Assembly (NCBI GenBank): GCA_026686845.1
Contig: JAIVEN010000001.1
Location: 36,510,001 to 36,574,000, forward strand
Direction: 5' to 3'
Source of the DNA: Adenanthera pavonina
Taxonomy: Eukaryota > Streptophyta > Magnoliopsida > Fabales > Fabaceae
Length of the DNA stretch: 64,000 bases
Shown here piece after piece: positions 21,231 to 34,890 of this stretch. How positions within the stretch are numbered: the first letter of the stretch is position 1; every line of letters begins with the position of its first letter. Below the pieces are notes generated by a model. That model was given only the letters and a program-made list of their open reading frames with translations. It was not told where the DNA came from and did no database searches. The position numbers were made by a program, and so were the translations under genes.

Positions 21231-22862
21231 TTTCTACAACAAAATCTGCAAAATTAAATTAATAATTTCCTACTAAAAATTAACCCTCAATTAGTTTAGC
21301 AGGCTAAGACCCATATTTCACTTAATTGTGAGTCCGCTTTGGCAAGACGCTTAAAATTAAGTTATTTAGGTGGGTAACTTATTTACCAATTGCATCACAT
21401 GTAACTCTTAGATCGTTTTGGGATTATGTCATCATATGACATGGCATGTTTAATCTCATCTAATGCCTTGAGACTCAAAACCATTTTGATAGTTTCAATT
21501 AAGTTATACCATCATGAACCTTTGTGAGTATCACCAGTACCCATACTGCCTCACTAAGATAACCTAAGTGTACCCCACTTTGGTGGTCCTACAATTAGGC
21601 GATCAAAGCCTTGACATTTGTACTTAAAATTCATAAGTGGGTGACATTTGTACTTAAAATTTAATTTAAGGGATTTTATTAGGTTGTTGTTATTCATACA
21701 TCTAGTCATCACATGAACATATATAAAAGCTCCATCCCATTCATGCATATGATCTCATCATAAAGCATAAAATAAATGTGTCATAATATGGCCCATCTAA
21801 ATATCCTCTGAAGCCAATGAAATGATTCTTCTAATATAACACTTATATCCAAAAGAAACCTCGATTGAACATTCGAGGGGAGTGAGGTGAGAAGAGAATG
21901 TACATCCAGAATATAAAGAGAGGCGCAACACGCAGGCCATATATAAAACCACAATTTCATCCTAGGGCCATATCATGCACCATACCCATCCAATTCAAAC
22001 AAACAAATCACAACATGTAACAAACATCTCATCCAATGAAAAGCTGTAAACTTTTCAATTTTAACATTAAATCAGATTATATTACGCTACGACTAGATAG
22101 CCATGGCGGTCCCCACAAAAATTTTAAATTTCTACTATTTTGAATGAGTGGCTGCCTTAAGAAAAACCCCAAGGATTCATGAATCTCATTGAAAAATCCA
22201 TCCACCAAAATTGCTTCGCATATACTATTTTTCATCACGTCATGTATGAAAACATATATTTCACAAATATATGAACACGTCACATACGGAGATAGATTCA
22301 CATACGAAGATCGAATCAGTCATTTGAAAAATAGAAACGAATCCATACTAATACGAATCAAACCCGAATAACATAGGATTATCTAATCATGTCATACAAA
22401 ACAAAAACTGGAATATGCATATATGAAACAGAAACTAGAACATGCGTATACAAAATAGAAACTGGATACATGTGCATATGAAACAGATTCCTAAATCGAT
22501 TGAGCACCCTCTATTCGCAATAACAGATTCTCATATACATATACAGAAACATATTCGCATCACATATGAAAATCACATGAATCTCATCGCATCATACAGA
22601 AAATGAAATTGTTTAAACAAATTCACAATTGTTTCAAAAATATATTTCGCATAGATATATGATGTTAGATTTAGAAATCGATTTGAGGAATATGATTTTT
22701 CAAATACATATATCACATATATGAATGGTAGATTTACAATCAAATTGAAAACTGATTTGAAAAAACCGAATTGGACAAATTGAGTTCCGCACATATCACA
22801 TACATGCAATCATATACTCAAGAACTCAATTTAAACAATCATTGACATTGCTCTAGTACCAT
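21231..22862 (-). other. Copia T leader and primer site
   Basis: Non-coding region between the 5' LTR and gag, similar in reverse to 29461-30879. Next to the LTR the minus strand reads ATGGTACTAGAGC, close to the Met-tRNA-complementary TGGTATCAGAGC used by many copia elements. Repeated GTATATGCATGTT-like units lie near 22390-22480. No coding is supported. Confidence 0.7.
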
Positions 22863-23378
22863 TATTGGGAATTTTAGCATACACGTAGCTCAAAAACTAT
22901 CAAGAAATTTCCTGCCATGGATCATTCAACGTTGTTTAATTGAGATGTTTACCTCTGGTGCGTCCCTTGGTATTCTTTTCAATTCATTAGATCTCAGGAA
23001 CTAACTCGACTGGTCAGCTCCTTCTATCAGTATCCACAAGAATGGTGAGTCCAACTCAAACGATGTGCTAGCACCTTTGTTGTTATGTCCGTACAAGTTC
23101 ATACGCCCTCATTGTTCATCATTCGTCAATACAGTTTTCTCTCTCTGAGTGTATGACCATTCTCTCTTTAGGGTGATTCAAAATTGTATTGATTCTGTAC
23201 CCTAGTCTATATCAATATATAGATAGGATTTTATATTTGTTTAATTGAAATCAATAATTTACACTAAATTAAATATTAATTAAATAGATTAGTTTGAATT
23301 TAAATATATCTAATAGATTAAATTTAAACTAACTATCTAATTTTTATACAGAATCAAATCTAAATTTAATTTATCATA

Positions 23379-25256
23379 TGATAGAGTAAGGGTTTGGTAT
23401 GTCTTGCAAGAGTTCAAAGAGTAGCATGGAGAGCTTGATCAAGGTGCTGAACAAGAACATGGAAATCAATTTTGATGAAAGACCCAAGCGGAACTCGTCC
23501 GATTGAACCTTCAATGACTCGGAATGAACCACGGATCGTGCTAAAATCAAATAAGGACACACGAATAGCAAGAAAGCACAAGGAGAGGAAATATGTGAAT
23601 ATGAAAATTAAGAACAAAATAATGCACGAAAATTCAAGAAAATAAGAAAGATATGTCGGTCAATGGGATAAGACCCTAAGAGAACCTATCTCTTAGAACC
23701 CTAGCCTTGGGACGCCACAAAGGAAAACCACTCCTTTGATAAGTCTAAGAATTCTCTCAAGAACACAAGGATACAAGAGAAAAACTCACAAGAAAGAACA
23801 TAAGTTCTAAAAATTCATTCTCATTAATCTGTCTTCTCCAAAGTACATAGGTGGCTCCTTATATAAATGAATAAGGCAACTAAAACCCTAGGCTAAAATA
23901 AAAAATGAAAATTACAATGAAAATAAATAAAATAATCAAATCTAATCAATCCTAAAGAGATACCACAATCTAAATGAAAAAGGAAATAAAATATTCCTCA
24001 AATCAATTAAAAGGTGGTACCTTTCTTACTTTAACTAATAGAAAATTCTAGAACCTAATCTTTAAAAATTAGGAAATAATCAAAACTTAATATCCAAGAC
24101 AATCTTTGACCATATGCCTTATTTCTGAAAATTTAATAATAAAAAACGAAAATTCTAAATAAAATAGAATAAAGATTCCTTTTTGTTGATTACATGAGTG
24201 GCACATGATCACTTAAGTAATCTCCTCTAAATGGGCTCTCTTTGGGCTTGGATCTGTAACTTGAAAGGAAGAGAACATAATCAAGCTTTTTGGACTTCTT
24301 GGGCTGGATCATCCATGCCTTGCAATGGAACTTTAGTCTCCCAAGCTTGATTTCTAAGTGATGAAGCTTCCTTTTTATGCTTTACAATTTGTCCAAGGAC
24401 ACTCAACGTTTCATGCCTCAAGCGTACTCTATCAAATTTTGGGAGCCCAAAGATCCATTGTAATTCTTGATCAACCCAAAGGCGTGAAAATGCTCTTAAC
24501 TATACAAGGTCCAAATCCAAACCCAAAAGGAGCCCATTTGGAAGAGCTAACTTGAAGACATCATGTGCTCTACATGTGACCATGAATAGTGACTTTTTAA
24601 TATAATTTCATTAAGGATTTTCGTTTATTTAATTTAATTTCCAAAAACAAGTCCTATGGTGAAAGATTATGTCTTGGAGATTAAGTTTTAGTTGTTTCAT
24701 ATTTTTAAGAAAGGTACCATCTTTTAATTGATTTGAGAAATATTTTGTTTCCTTTTTCATTTAGATTGTGGTATCTTCTTTAGGATTAATTAGATTTACT
24801 TATTTTTATTGTAATTTTCGTTTTTTAATTTTAGCTTAGGGTTTTGGTTGCCTTATTTTTTATATAAGGAGCCACCTATATACTTTTGAAAAAAGACAGA
24901 TTAATGAGAATGAATTTTTAGAACTTATGTTCTTTCTTGTGAGTTTTTCTCTTGTATTCTTGTGTTCTTGAGAGAATTCTTAGACTTATCAAAGGAGTGG
25001 TTTTCCTTTGTAGCGTCCCAAGGCTAGGGTTCTAAGAGACAGGTTCTCTTAGGGTCTTACCCCATTGACAAACATATCTTTCTTATTTTCTTGAATTTTC
25101 GTGCATTATTTTGTTCCTAATTTTCACATTCACATATTTCCTCTCCTTGTGCTTTCTTGCTATTCGTGTGTCCTTATTTGATTCTAGCACGATCCGTGGT
25201 TCATTCCGAGTCATTGAAGGTTCAATTGGACGAGTTCCGCTTGGGTCTTTCTATCA
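23379..25256 (+). repeat. Solo LTR, family N subfamily B, in copia 5' LTR
   Basis: Begins TGATAGAGTAAGG and ends TTGGGTCTTTCTATCA, flanked by TCATA (23374-23378 and 25257-25261). It is itself split by a minus-strand B LTR (23473-24434). Without that insert it is about 911 bp. Four insertion levels can therefore be ordered here. Confidence 0.9.
23473..24434 (-). repeat. Nested solo LTR, family N subfamily B (minus)
   Basis: Reads on the plus strand from TGATGAAAGACCC to CGTACTCTATCA, flanked by AATTT on both sides (23468-23472 and 24435-24439). No internal region is attached. It lies opposite in orientation to the LTR it interrupts, giving a long imperfect inverted repeat. Confidence 0.92.
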
Positions 25257-26459
25257 TCATATAAATCAAATTTAGATTATTAGTTTAAATTCAAATTAGA
25301 ATCAAATCTAAATCAAATTTAGATTATGACATTAATTTAAATTTAAATCTATTATATAGAATTAAATTTAAAACTAATTCATTTGAATTAATTTGAATAA
25401 TATATATATATATATATTTCGAATATAATATATGTCAAATATATATATATTGAATTTTAATATAAATATATATCAAATATATATATATAATTCTATCACC
25501 CTAAATTGAATATTAAATTTATTGAATCTAGACACATTTTAAATTCAATGAATCTAGACATTCTAGCTCTAGTTGTCCCATTCTTGTGTGCGACCCTGTA
25601 GGCCTATATGATGTTGGCAGTGAGCTAATAACACTATTAAACCCACAAGTCAAAAATAGCCTCTAGTAAGACATTGTAACTACCCAAACCATATAAAATC
25701 GGTGATCTAATGTAACCTATCATATAATCCAATCATATCCCTTTTGTCTTATGATATATAGGTCAAGTATAAGGTATGAAAACATCATCCTCATGTTACT
25801 CGACCATCACTTTCTTGATCTTCGAGTAGACTGACAGAATAAATGGAAACTCTTCCATTTGAGCATGACCATACATTTCTCAGTCTCACTTATCAAGGGT
25901 CTAGATATATCTCTCAATTAATTAGAGGAACAAATTCCATCTTAATCATTCATCTTCCTCCACATGAGTTCCACTGTACCCAATCATAGCCTTTATGATC
26001 TCTCGATTAAAGGTGACTTTTGACTATACCAAAGTATAGCGTTCCCCATGTAGGAAGCCATGATGATTTCAGGTCTGAGGGTCTAGTGATACGATTATAT
26101 ATGAGATATGCTTATAACTTGATCCATACAACTATCTCATGGTAGGTCGATCCAGCGTCTATTCTCTAACAGGAACTTAAGATTTTGATTTGTATCTTTA
26201 TACATAATTATCACATAGTTAATAATCAAAATTATACTAACCTTAGTTCATCATTGTTCCCACAAAGATGATGATTAGGGACATTTAGGATAAAATCATT
26301 TATCCAGGGATATTATTATAAAGAAAACATGCAAACAAAATAATAATGTAAGAAAAAAACACCTTCTTTTTTCATAATAAAAAACAATGTTCATAATATA
26401 ATGATTGGCTTAAGGCACAATCTCTATCAGATACAACATAATTTTCCTAATCCAGTAAT

Positions 26460-27781
26460 TGTAACACCTTGATTTTAGGCCTTTTTTCCATGTATTAAAC
26501 CATTATAGAGTCCATTTATAATTTATTAGAAGCTTGAATCAAGAAAATAGCAAAACAAAATTTTTCGAAAATTATTGGTACTGTTCATGTGAACCAAATC
26601 CTTTTACCAACTGAACTTCAAAAAATCATAACTAATTTCATAAAAAGTATATACAAGTGATTCAAGTCTTTAAAAATAGTTTAAAAGATTATATACATGG
26701 GAAAAATATAAAATAGAGCAATGACTGTGCCAATTTGTACAGTAAAGTTCATGAAGTTCTAATGTTCATATGGTCAATTTTAGGAAATCTAGTTTTCTGG
26801 AACTAAATTTGAAAAATCACTATAATTCGTACACATATCTAAATTGAGTGCTCTTTAGACTATTTGAAAGATCTTTTTGTTTTCTTTTTAACCGTGTATA
26901 ACATTTATACTTTCTACCACAAAATGTCTAATCAGTGGCGGGTTTACCATGAAGAGGTCAGAATGACCATTTGCATCCAAGTATTTTGCAAAGCAAAAGA
27001 TATAAAATATTTACATGGCTATAACTTATCCTCACATCATGCCATACATTCTGGGACCTAAATGAACATAAAAGCTTGAAGAAACATATTTAACATCATT
27101 TTTACAAATTTGCACAAGAGCTCAAAGCTCATGGCTATTGCAAGAAAAAACACATTAATCACCAAGTTCTTTCTCCTTTCCGTTCTCTTCCTTGGTGGTC
27201 TTGCCATAGTTTCTTCCTAAACATGGTTAGTATGTGGGAAGGTGAGATTCAAAGAATCTCAATAGATAAATTCTAAATATACAACCATATCATTACAATT
27301 TGCATGGAAACATCATATAAACTTTAATCCATCAAATAGGTACATTAAAACATAAATTTTATAAAAATTTCAGCAGAGTTTCATTTTGGAAAAAGGACAT
27401 CTCAAAGCTCAAAACCCCTCAAACAACTCAGACATTAACATAGAAACATTAAAAGATAACATTCATTCATATGCCATAGTGTCAAATGCAAAAGAAACAA
27501 TTATGACAATGTGATGCTAGTAAGGAAATTTAACTACCTTTGAGTGTTCTCTAGCTTCTCACACTTGGTACACTACTTTTTGAGCCTTCCACAACTTCCT
27601 TGAACCTATCCATATCATCATTTAAACATCTTAGCCATTGGTTTCAAGAGGAACACTATATACATTACTCATAAAACCTAAAATTCTCATTTTGCTTTCC
27701 TTTGAGATTTTCTTGATACTAACAATTGTACTTAATGATGTAGTAAGGTATGCAAGGTAAAACATTCTTCTGTACACTTAT
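26460..27781 (-). repeat. Family G LTR fragment
   Basis: Begins TGTAACACCTTGATTTTAGG and follows the G LTR at 40663-43165 up to about 27735. Shared strings include CAAGTGATTCAAGTCT, GAATGACCATTT and GGTCTTGCCAT. It then diverges and is cut at 27781 by the plus-strand copia element. It is non-coding and ORF 26864-27061 is accidental. The 26430-26459 stretch is unassigned flank. Confidence 0.75.
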
Positions 27782-29460
27782 TGTTGGAGATTATGCCCTA
27801 GGCCAATCATTGTATTATGAACATTGTATTTCATTATGAAAAAGAAGGTATTTTTTCTTACATTATTATATTGTTTGCGTGTTTTTCTTTATAATAATAT
27901 CCTTGGATAAATTATTTTATCCTAAATATCTTTAGTCAATCATCTTTGTGGGAACAATGATGAATTAAGGCTAGTATGATTTTGATTGATAATTATGTGA
28001 TAATTATGTATGAAGATACAAATCAAAATCATAAGCTCTTGTTAAAGAACAGGCATTGAATTGACCCGTTATGAGATAGTTGCATGGATCAAGTCATAAT
28101 CATATCTCATATATAATTGTGTGACTAAGCCCTTAGACCTAAGATCACCATGGCTTCCTACATGGGGAACACTATACTTTGTCATAGTCAAAAGTCACCT
28201 TTAATCTGGAGATCATGACTATGATTGGGCATAGTGGAACTCCTGTAGAGGAAGATGAATGATCAAGATGGAATTTGTCCCTCTAATTAATGGAGAGTTA
28301 TATTTGGGCCCCTCGATGAGTGAGATTGAGAAAATGCATGGCCGTGCTTGCATGGAAGAGTTTCCATTTGTTCTATCAATCTGCTCGAAGATCGAGAAAG
28401 TGATGGTCGAGTAAAATGAGGATAACATTTCCATGCCTCATACTTGACCTATATATCATGAGACAAAAGAGATGTGATCAAGTTATATAATAGGTTGCAT
28501 CGGATTACTGATCTCATATGATTTGGGTAGTCACAATGTCTTGCTAGAGGCCACTTGTGACTTGTGGGTCCAATAGTATTATTAGCCTACTGCCAACATC
28601 ATATAGGCCTACAGGGTCACACACAAGAACATGCCAACTCGAGCTAGAATGTTCAGATTCATTGAATCTAAAATGTATTTAGATTTAATGAATTTAATGT
28701 TTAATTTAGGGTGATAGAATTTTATATATACATAAATATATTTGATACATATATATATATATATTAAAATTCGAAATATATTTATATTGTTCAAATTAAT
28801 TAGTTTTAAATTTAATTCTATATGATAGATTTAAATTCAAATTAATATCATAATCTAAATTTGATAAATTTGATTTAGATTAGATTCTAAATTTGAATTT
28901 AAACTAATAATTTAAATTTGATTTATATGATAAATTAAATCAAAATTTGATTCTGGATATCTATTAGATAGTTAGTTTAAATTTAATCTATTAGATATAT
29001 TTAAATTCAAACCAATCTATTTAATTAATATTTGATTTAGTTTATATTATTGATTTAAATTAAACAAATACCAAATCCTATCTATATATTGATATAGACA
29101 AGAATACAGAAGAAATAGAATTCAAATTACCCTAAATAGAGAGCGGCCGTACACTCAGAAAGAAAAAACTGTATAGATGAATAGTGAACAATGAAGGCGT
29201 ACGGCCTTGTATGGAATTGTACGGTCATCACACCAGAGGTGCTAGCACGCTATTTGAGTTGGACTCTCCATTCATATGGATACCGGTAGAGGGAGCTGAC
29301 CAGTCGCGTTAGTTCCTAGGGTCTAACAAAATGAAAAGAATACCAAGGGATGCATCAGAGGTAAATTCCTTTCTATATCTCAATCTAAACAACATTAACG
29401 GATCCATGGGAGGGAATTTCTTATAGTTTTTCCACTACGTGTATAGTAAAATTCCCAACA
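27782..29460 (+). repeat. 5' LTR, copia T (plus)
   Basis: Starts TGTTGGAGATTATGCCCTAG and ends AAAATTCCCAACA. It is longer than its partner at 34904-36459 because of small insertions such as a repeated AATTATGTGATAATTATG near 28000. AT runs lie near 28720-28790. Confidence 0.92.
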
Positions 29461-30879
29461 GTGATACCAAAGCCACGTCAATGATTGTTTAAATTGAGTT
29501 CTTGAGTATATGATAACATATATGTGATATGTGCAAACTAAATTTGTCCAATTCGGTTTTTCAAAATGGTTTCTGTTTCACATATGCATGTATATGTATG
29601 TGATACGGTTTCTATTTTGTATATGCATGTCCAGTTTTTGTTTCGTATACGCATGTTCAGTTTCTGTTTCGTATACACATGTTCTAGTTTATGTTTTGTA
29701 TTAGTCTGGATTCGTTTCTATTTTCTATATAATTGATTCGATTTTTGTATGTGAATTGGCCTTCGTATGTGACGCGTTCATATATTTGTGAAATATATGT
29801 TTTTGTGCATGACGTGATGAAAAATAGCATATGAGAAACAATTCTGGTGGACGGATTTTCAATGAGATTGATGAATCCTTGGGGTTTTTTTTAAGGTAGT
29901 CACTCATTCAAAAGAGTGGAAATTTAAAAAATTTTGTGGGGCTCCGTTCCCCCACCCCGCAAGCTGTGCTACCCCTTGACCTCGCCTGCTAACTAGCTAG
30001 CAAGACAGCCATGGCTATCTAATCATAGCGCAACATAATCTGATTTAATGTTAAAATTGAAAAGTTTACAATTTTTCATTGGATAAGATGTTTGTTACAT
30101 GTTGTGATTTGTTTGTTAGAATTGGATGGGTATGGTGCATGATATGGCCCTAGGATGAAATTATGGTTTTAAATACGGCTTGCATGTCGCGCCTCTCTTT
30201 ATATTCTAGATGTACATTCTCTTCTCATCTCACTCCCCTCGAATGTTCAATCGAGGTTTCTTTTGTATATAAGTGTTATATTAGAAGAATCCTTTCATTG
30301 ACTTGGGAGGATATAGGTTAGATGGACCATATTATGACTCATTTATTTTATGCTTTATGATGAGATCATATGCATGAATGGGATGGAGCTTTTATATATG
30401 TTCATGTGATGACTAGATGTATGAATAACAACAATATAATAAAATCTCTCAAATTAAATTTTAAGAATAGATGCCACCCATTTATGAACACCTGTCAAGG
30501 CTTTGATCGCCTAAATGTAGGATCCACAAAAGTGAGATACACTTAGGTTATCTTAGTGAGGCAACTTGGGTAATGGTGATACTCATAAAGGTTCATGATG
30601 GTATGACTTATTTGAGACTATCAAATTGGTTTTGGGTCTTAAGGCATTAGATGAGATTAAACATGCCGAGTCATATAATGACAGGATCCCATAAAAATCT
30701 AAGAGTTACATGTGATGTAATTAGTAAATAAGTTACCTATCTAAATAACTTAATTTTAAGCATCTTGCTAAAGCGGACTTACACTTAAGTGAAATATGGG
30801 TCTTAGCCTGCTAAACTAATTGAGGGTTAATTTTTAGTAAGAAATTATTAATTTAATTTTGCATATTTTGTTGTTGAAA
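29461..30879 (+). other. Copia T leader with decayed primer site
   Basis: GTGATACCAAAGCC follows the LTR where a TGGTATCAGAGC-type primer site is expected, so the site is altered. The rest is non-coding and parallels 21231-22862 in reverse. Repeats of ATATGCATGTCCAGTTTYTG type lie at 29570-29700. A GC-rich block of about 65 bases (29941-30005) has no match in the minus copy. Confidence 0.7.
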
Positions 30880-31760
30880 ATGTCGGCGAGTAATTATGCT
30901 ACACTATCATTGCGATCTGCCCTTGAGAAGGATAAACTCAATGGGACCAACTTTCTTGACTGGTTTAGGAACTTGAGAATTGTTCTCAAGCAGGAAAGAA
31001 AGTCATATGTCCTAGATGAACCCATTCCTGAGGAGCCTGCATCCAATGCTCCAAGAGCCCAAAAGGATGCCTATAATAAGCATCTCAATGACTCTGTGAA
31101 TGTAGGATGCTTGATGCTAGCCACCATGATCCTAGAACTTCAGAGAGATCTGGAACATATGGAGGCTTATGAGATGATTGGGTATCTCAAGGAAATGTTC
31201 CAACAACAGGCAAGGCAAGAAAGGTTTGAAACCACGAAAGCCTTACATTCCTGCAAAAGAATTGAGGCTGCATCAGTTATCTCTCATGTTTTGAAGGTGA
31301 AAAGCTACATTGATCACCTTGAAAGGCTTGATTTCCCATAACCTAGGAGTTAGCTACAGATTTGATCTTAAACTCACTCCCGGAGAGTTATGACCAATTT
31401 GTCATGAACTACAATATGAACAACATGGAGAAGTCAATTTCTGAACTGCATGCGATGCTTAAGACTGCTAAGCAAAACATCAAGAAAAAAGCCCATCAGT
31501 GTTTTAATGGTTCATAAAGGAAAAGGAATGAAAAAGAATGGTAAGGGTAAGGGAAAGGGAAAAGGCCCAGACACCAAGTCCAAGGAACAAGACAGGCCCA
31601 AGCCCAACCTTAAACCCAAGCCTAATACCAAGAAGGCAAAGTCTCCTAAGGAAGGACTCTGTTTCTTTTGCAATGAACCCGGTCATTGGAAGAGGAACTA
31701 TGAGCTCTACAAGGAAGATCTAAAAGAAAAGAAGAATAACGAGGCTATTACTTTAGGTAT
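30880..31760 (+). pseudogene. Copia T gag
   Basis: ATG 30880 gives MSASNYATLSLRSALEKDKL, followed by LNGTNFLDWFRNLRIVLKQE, the start of a copia-type gag (UBN2/retrotran_gag family). It stays open to 31341, then frameshifts. A basic Lys/Gly stretch is followed by a knuckle CFFCNEPGHWKRNYELY near 31660-31710, in which the last Cys position is Tyr. This would be the capsid/nucleocapsid protein that coats the RNA. I chose the inner ATG because the minus copy starts at the same place (21230). It is inactive through frameshifts. Confidence 0.85.
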
Positions 31761-33390
31761 TTATGTTATAGAAATTAATCTTTGTACTTCTCCAACATGG
31801 GTATTAGATACTGCATGTGGAACTCACATTTGTACAAATGTGTAGGGTCTCAAAAGGAGTAGGAAGTTGAAAGAGGGTGAAATATAGACCTATGAGTCAG
31901 AAATAGAGCAAGAGTTGCTGCTTTAGCTGTAGGAACTTATGAATTAATTTTGGTCTAGTGGGCTTTTGTTAATTTTGAACAATTGCTATTATGTTTCAGC
32001 TTTGAGTCAAACATTGTTTCACTTTCTTATTTAGATGGGGAAGGATTTACTTCAATTATTGGGAATAAAAATGTTCTATTTATTTTGATGACATCTTTTA
32101 TGCGGATGGAGATTTGCATGGTGGTCATTACTATTTAAACCTTGAAGCTCCCAATAAGGAACATATCTATAACGTATCTATGAAAAGGATCAAGTCAAAT
32201 GATTTGAATCTGACCTACATATGGGACTATCGTCTAGGCCACATAAATGAGAAATGCATTTCAAAGTTCCATCAAGATGGACTTCGCAATTCATTTGATT
32301 TTGAATCATTTGACACCTACGAATCTTGTTTATTGGGAAAGATGACAAAGACACCTTTCACTGGACATAGTAAAAGGGCCACTGACTTATTGGGCCTAAT
32401 ACATACAGATGTATGTGGTCCATTAAGTACAACTGCCAGAAGTGGTCATCTGTACTTCATTACTTTTATAGATGACTTTAGTAGATATATATATATATCT
32501 AAGGAGACATAAATCTAAATCTTTTGAAATGTTCAAAATTTTCTAAAATGAGGTACAAAATCAACTTGGCAAATCTATTAAAGCACTTCGATCTGATCGA
32601 GGTAGTGATATTGAGCCAAGAATTTATTGACCATCTAGAAATTATGGAATTAATTCACAATTAACTCCACCGGGAACACCATAGTGGAATGGTGTTTCTG
32701 AACGGAGGCATCAAACCCTATTAGATATAGTTCGATCTATGATGATTCAAATAGATCTTCCACCATCCTTTTAGGGCTATGCATTAGAAACAGCTGCGTT
32801 CATAGTAAACCATGTTCCATCTAAGACAGTCAAAAAGACCTCATATGAGATATAGACTGGAAAGAAGCCAAATTTGTCTTTTCTCAAGATTTAGGGATGC
32901 GAGGCATATGTTAAGTAACAAGCCTCAGATAAGTTAGCACCCAAATCTATAAAATGTCTTTTTGTCGGGTATCCCAAGTAAACTAAGGGATACTACTTCT
33001 ACAATCCCATCGAGAATAACATGTTTATTGCTTAGAATGGTATCTTTCTAGAAAAAGAGTTTGTTTCTAAAAGAACCAATGGGAGAAAGATAAATCTCGA
33101 AGAAGTTCGAGACCCACAAAATCACATTGAGCCAGAGATGGAAGAACGAGAAGACTCACAACAAGTTGATGAGCCTACTCAAGTAACACAAGGCCTTAGA
33201 AGGTATGAGAGGACACGACATTAGCCTCAAAGATATGAATTTCTTTTAACTGATAGTCATGATGTGTTGCTCTTGGATCAAGAAGAGCCAACCACCTATC
33301 AAGAGGCCATAATGGGATCTGACTTTGAAAAATGGCTACATACCATGAAGTTTGAGATGCAATCCATGTATGACAATCAGGTATGGACAT
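31761..33390 (+). pseudogene. Copia T protease, pre-integrase and integrase
   Basis: A protease-like site WVLDTACGTHICTN lies near 31798-31840. The frame 32114-32512 gives the pre-integrase block (YRLGHINEKCISKFH) and the integrase core start (LIHTDVCGPLSTTARSGHLY, FIDDFSRYIY). Later, reading frames collapse. Several stops are TAG or TGA where the minus copy has TGG or CGA-type codons, as expected from deamination of methylated cytosines. The IFLEKE-like end lies near 33040. The enzyme would insert cDNA into the genome but is dead here. Confidence 0.85.
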
Positions 33391-34890
33391 TGATTGACCC
33401 ACCTGAAGGTTAAAAACCACCCACCTGAAGGTGTAAAAACCATTGGGTGCAAATGGATTTTTCAGAAGAAAACTGACATGGATGGCCAAGTGCATACCTT
33501 CAAAGAACAATTGGTTGCAAAAGGATTCAAGCAAACTCATGGTATAGACTATGATGAAACCTTTTCACCAATCACCATGATTAAGTCCGTCAAGATCCTT
33601 CTTGCCATTAGAGTGTACTATGATTGTGAGATTTGGCAGATGGATGTTAAAACAACATTCCTTAATGGAAAGCTGCTTAAGGATGTGTACATGACACAAC
33701 CTGGGGGTTTCGTACATCCAGAAGATTCTGTGAATATTTGCAAGCTTCAGAGATCTATTTATGGATTGAAGCAAGCATCTCATAGTTCAAATTAATGTTT
33801 TGACGAAGTAGTCAAAGAGTTTGGATTTATCCAAAATGTTGATAAACCTTGTGTTTATAAGAAGGTTAGTAGGAGCACAATTGTATTTCTAGTGCTTTAT
33901 GTTGATGACATCCTACTCATTGGGAATGACATTCCTACCTTGCAAAATGTCAAGACTTGGTTAGAAAAGTATTTCTCAATGAAGGACTTAGGAGAAGCCA
34001 CCTATATCATAGGGATTAGAATCTATAGGGATAGATCCAAGAGGCTAATTGGCCTAAGTCAGTGCACTTATATAGACAAAGTATTGCATGGGTTCAGTAT
34101 GCAAGATTCAAAGAGGGGTTATATACCCATGTCTCATGGCATCAATCTCAGCAAAGCTTAGTGTCCTTGTTCATGAGATGATCAAGAACGAGTGAGCAAG
34201 ATTCCATTTGCTTCGGCAATTGGATCTATAATGTATGCCATGTTGTGCACTCGACCGGATGTATCATATGCCTTGAGTATGACTAGTAGATATCAGTCGG
34301 ATCCAAGTGAGAATCATTGGACTGCTGTCAAGAATATTCTGAAGTACTTAAGAAGGACTAAAGATGTATTCTCTGTGTATGGAGGATTGGAAGACATGCT
34401 GGTTGTAAATGGTTACACAAATGCAAGTTTCCAATCTGACAAAGATGATTCTAGATCACAATCAGGATTCCTATTCTGTTTGAATGGTGGAGCAGTTTGT
34501 TGGAAGAGTTCCAAGCAAAGCACTGTAGCTGATTCTACAACAGAAGCTAAGTACCTAGCAGCATCAGATGTAGCTAAGGAAGATGTTTGGATTAAGAAGT
34601 TCATCGCTGAGCTTGGAGTGGTGCATACCATCTCAAATCCAATAGATCTATTTTGTGACAATAGTAGCGCGATAGCACAGGCTAAAGAGCCTAGATCACA
34701 TCAAAGAACCAAACACATACTCAGACGATATCATCTCATTTGAGAAATCATTGATAGGGGTGATATAAAGATATGCAAAATACCAATTGATGACAATGTT
34801 GCTGATCCTCTTACTAAGCTGCTTGCACAGATAAAGCATGAGCATCATGTTAGGTCAATGGGTATTATATACATCAACGATTGGGCCTAG
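33391..34890 (+). pseudogene. Copia T reverse transcriptase and RNase H
   Basis: Frame 33394-33795 gives GCKWIFQKK, AKGFKQTHGIDYDETFSPIT and WQMDVKTTFLNGKLLKDVYM. Frame 33892-34161 begins MLYVDDILLIGND, the catalytic YVDD block. Frame 34192-34743 is RNase H (TRPDVSYALSMTSRYQS, SKQSTVADSTTEAKYLAAS, LFCDNSSAIAQAK). These are in copia order. A small duplication near 33400-33435 and stops at about 33796 and 34162 break the protein. The RNase H end matches 10528-11397 in reverse. Confidence 0.9.

Larger units (their letters stand above)
6868..26429 (-). mobile_element. Ty1/copia family T element, full span with four nested insertions
   Basis: Both ends are T LTRs in minus orientation and the five flanking bases are GATAC on each side (6863-6867 and 26430-26434), so this is one insertion. 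The internal order on the minus strand is primer site, leader, gag, protease, integrase, RT, RNase H, then a purine tract, which is copia order. Removing the four insertions (7050-9031, 11398-16973, 18101-19057, 23379-25256) leaves about 9.1 kb, close to the 8.7-kb sister copy at 27782-36459. All coding regions carry stops or frameshifts. Confidence 0.88.
22863..26429 (-). repeat. 5' LTR of copia T element, split by solo LTRs
   Basis: LTR sequence lies at 22863-23378 and 25262-26429. Its outer end reads CTCTATCA where others have CTCCAACA, and then GATAC. AT runs lie at 25400-25490. The break at TCATA is explained by the B LTR insertion. Confidence 0.87.
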
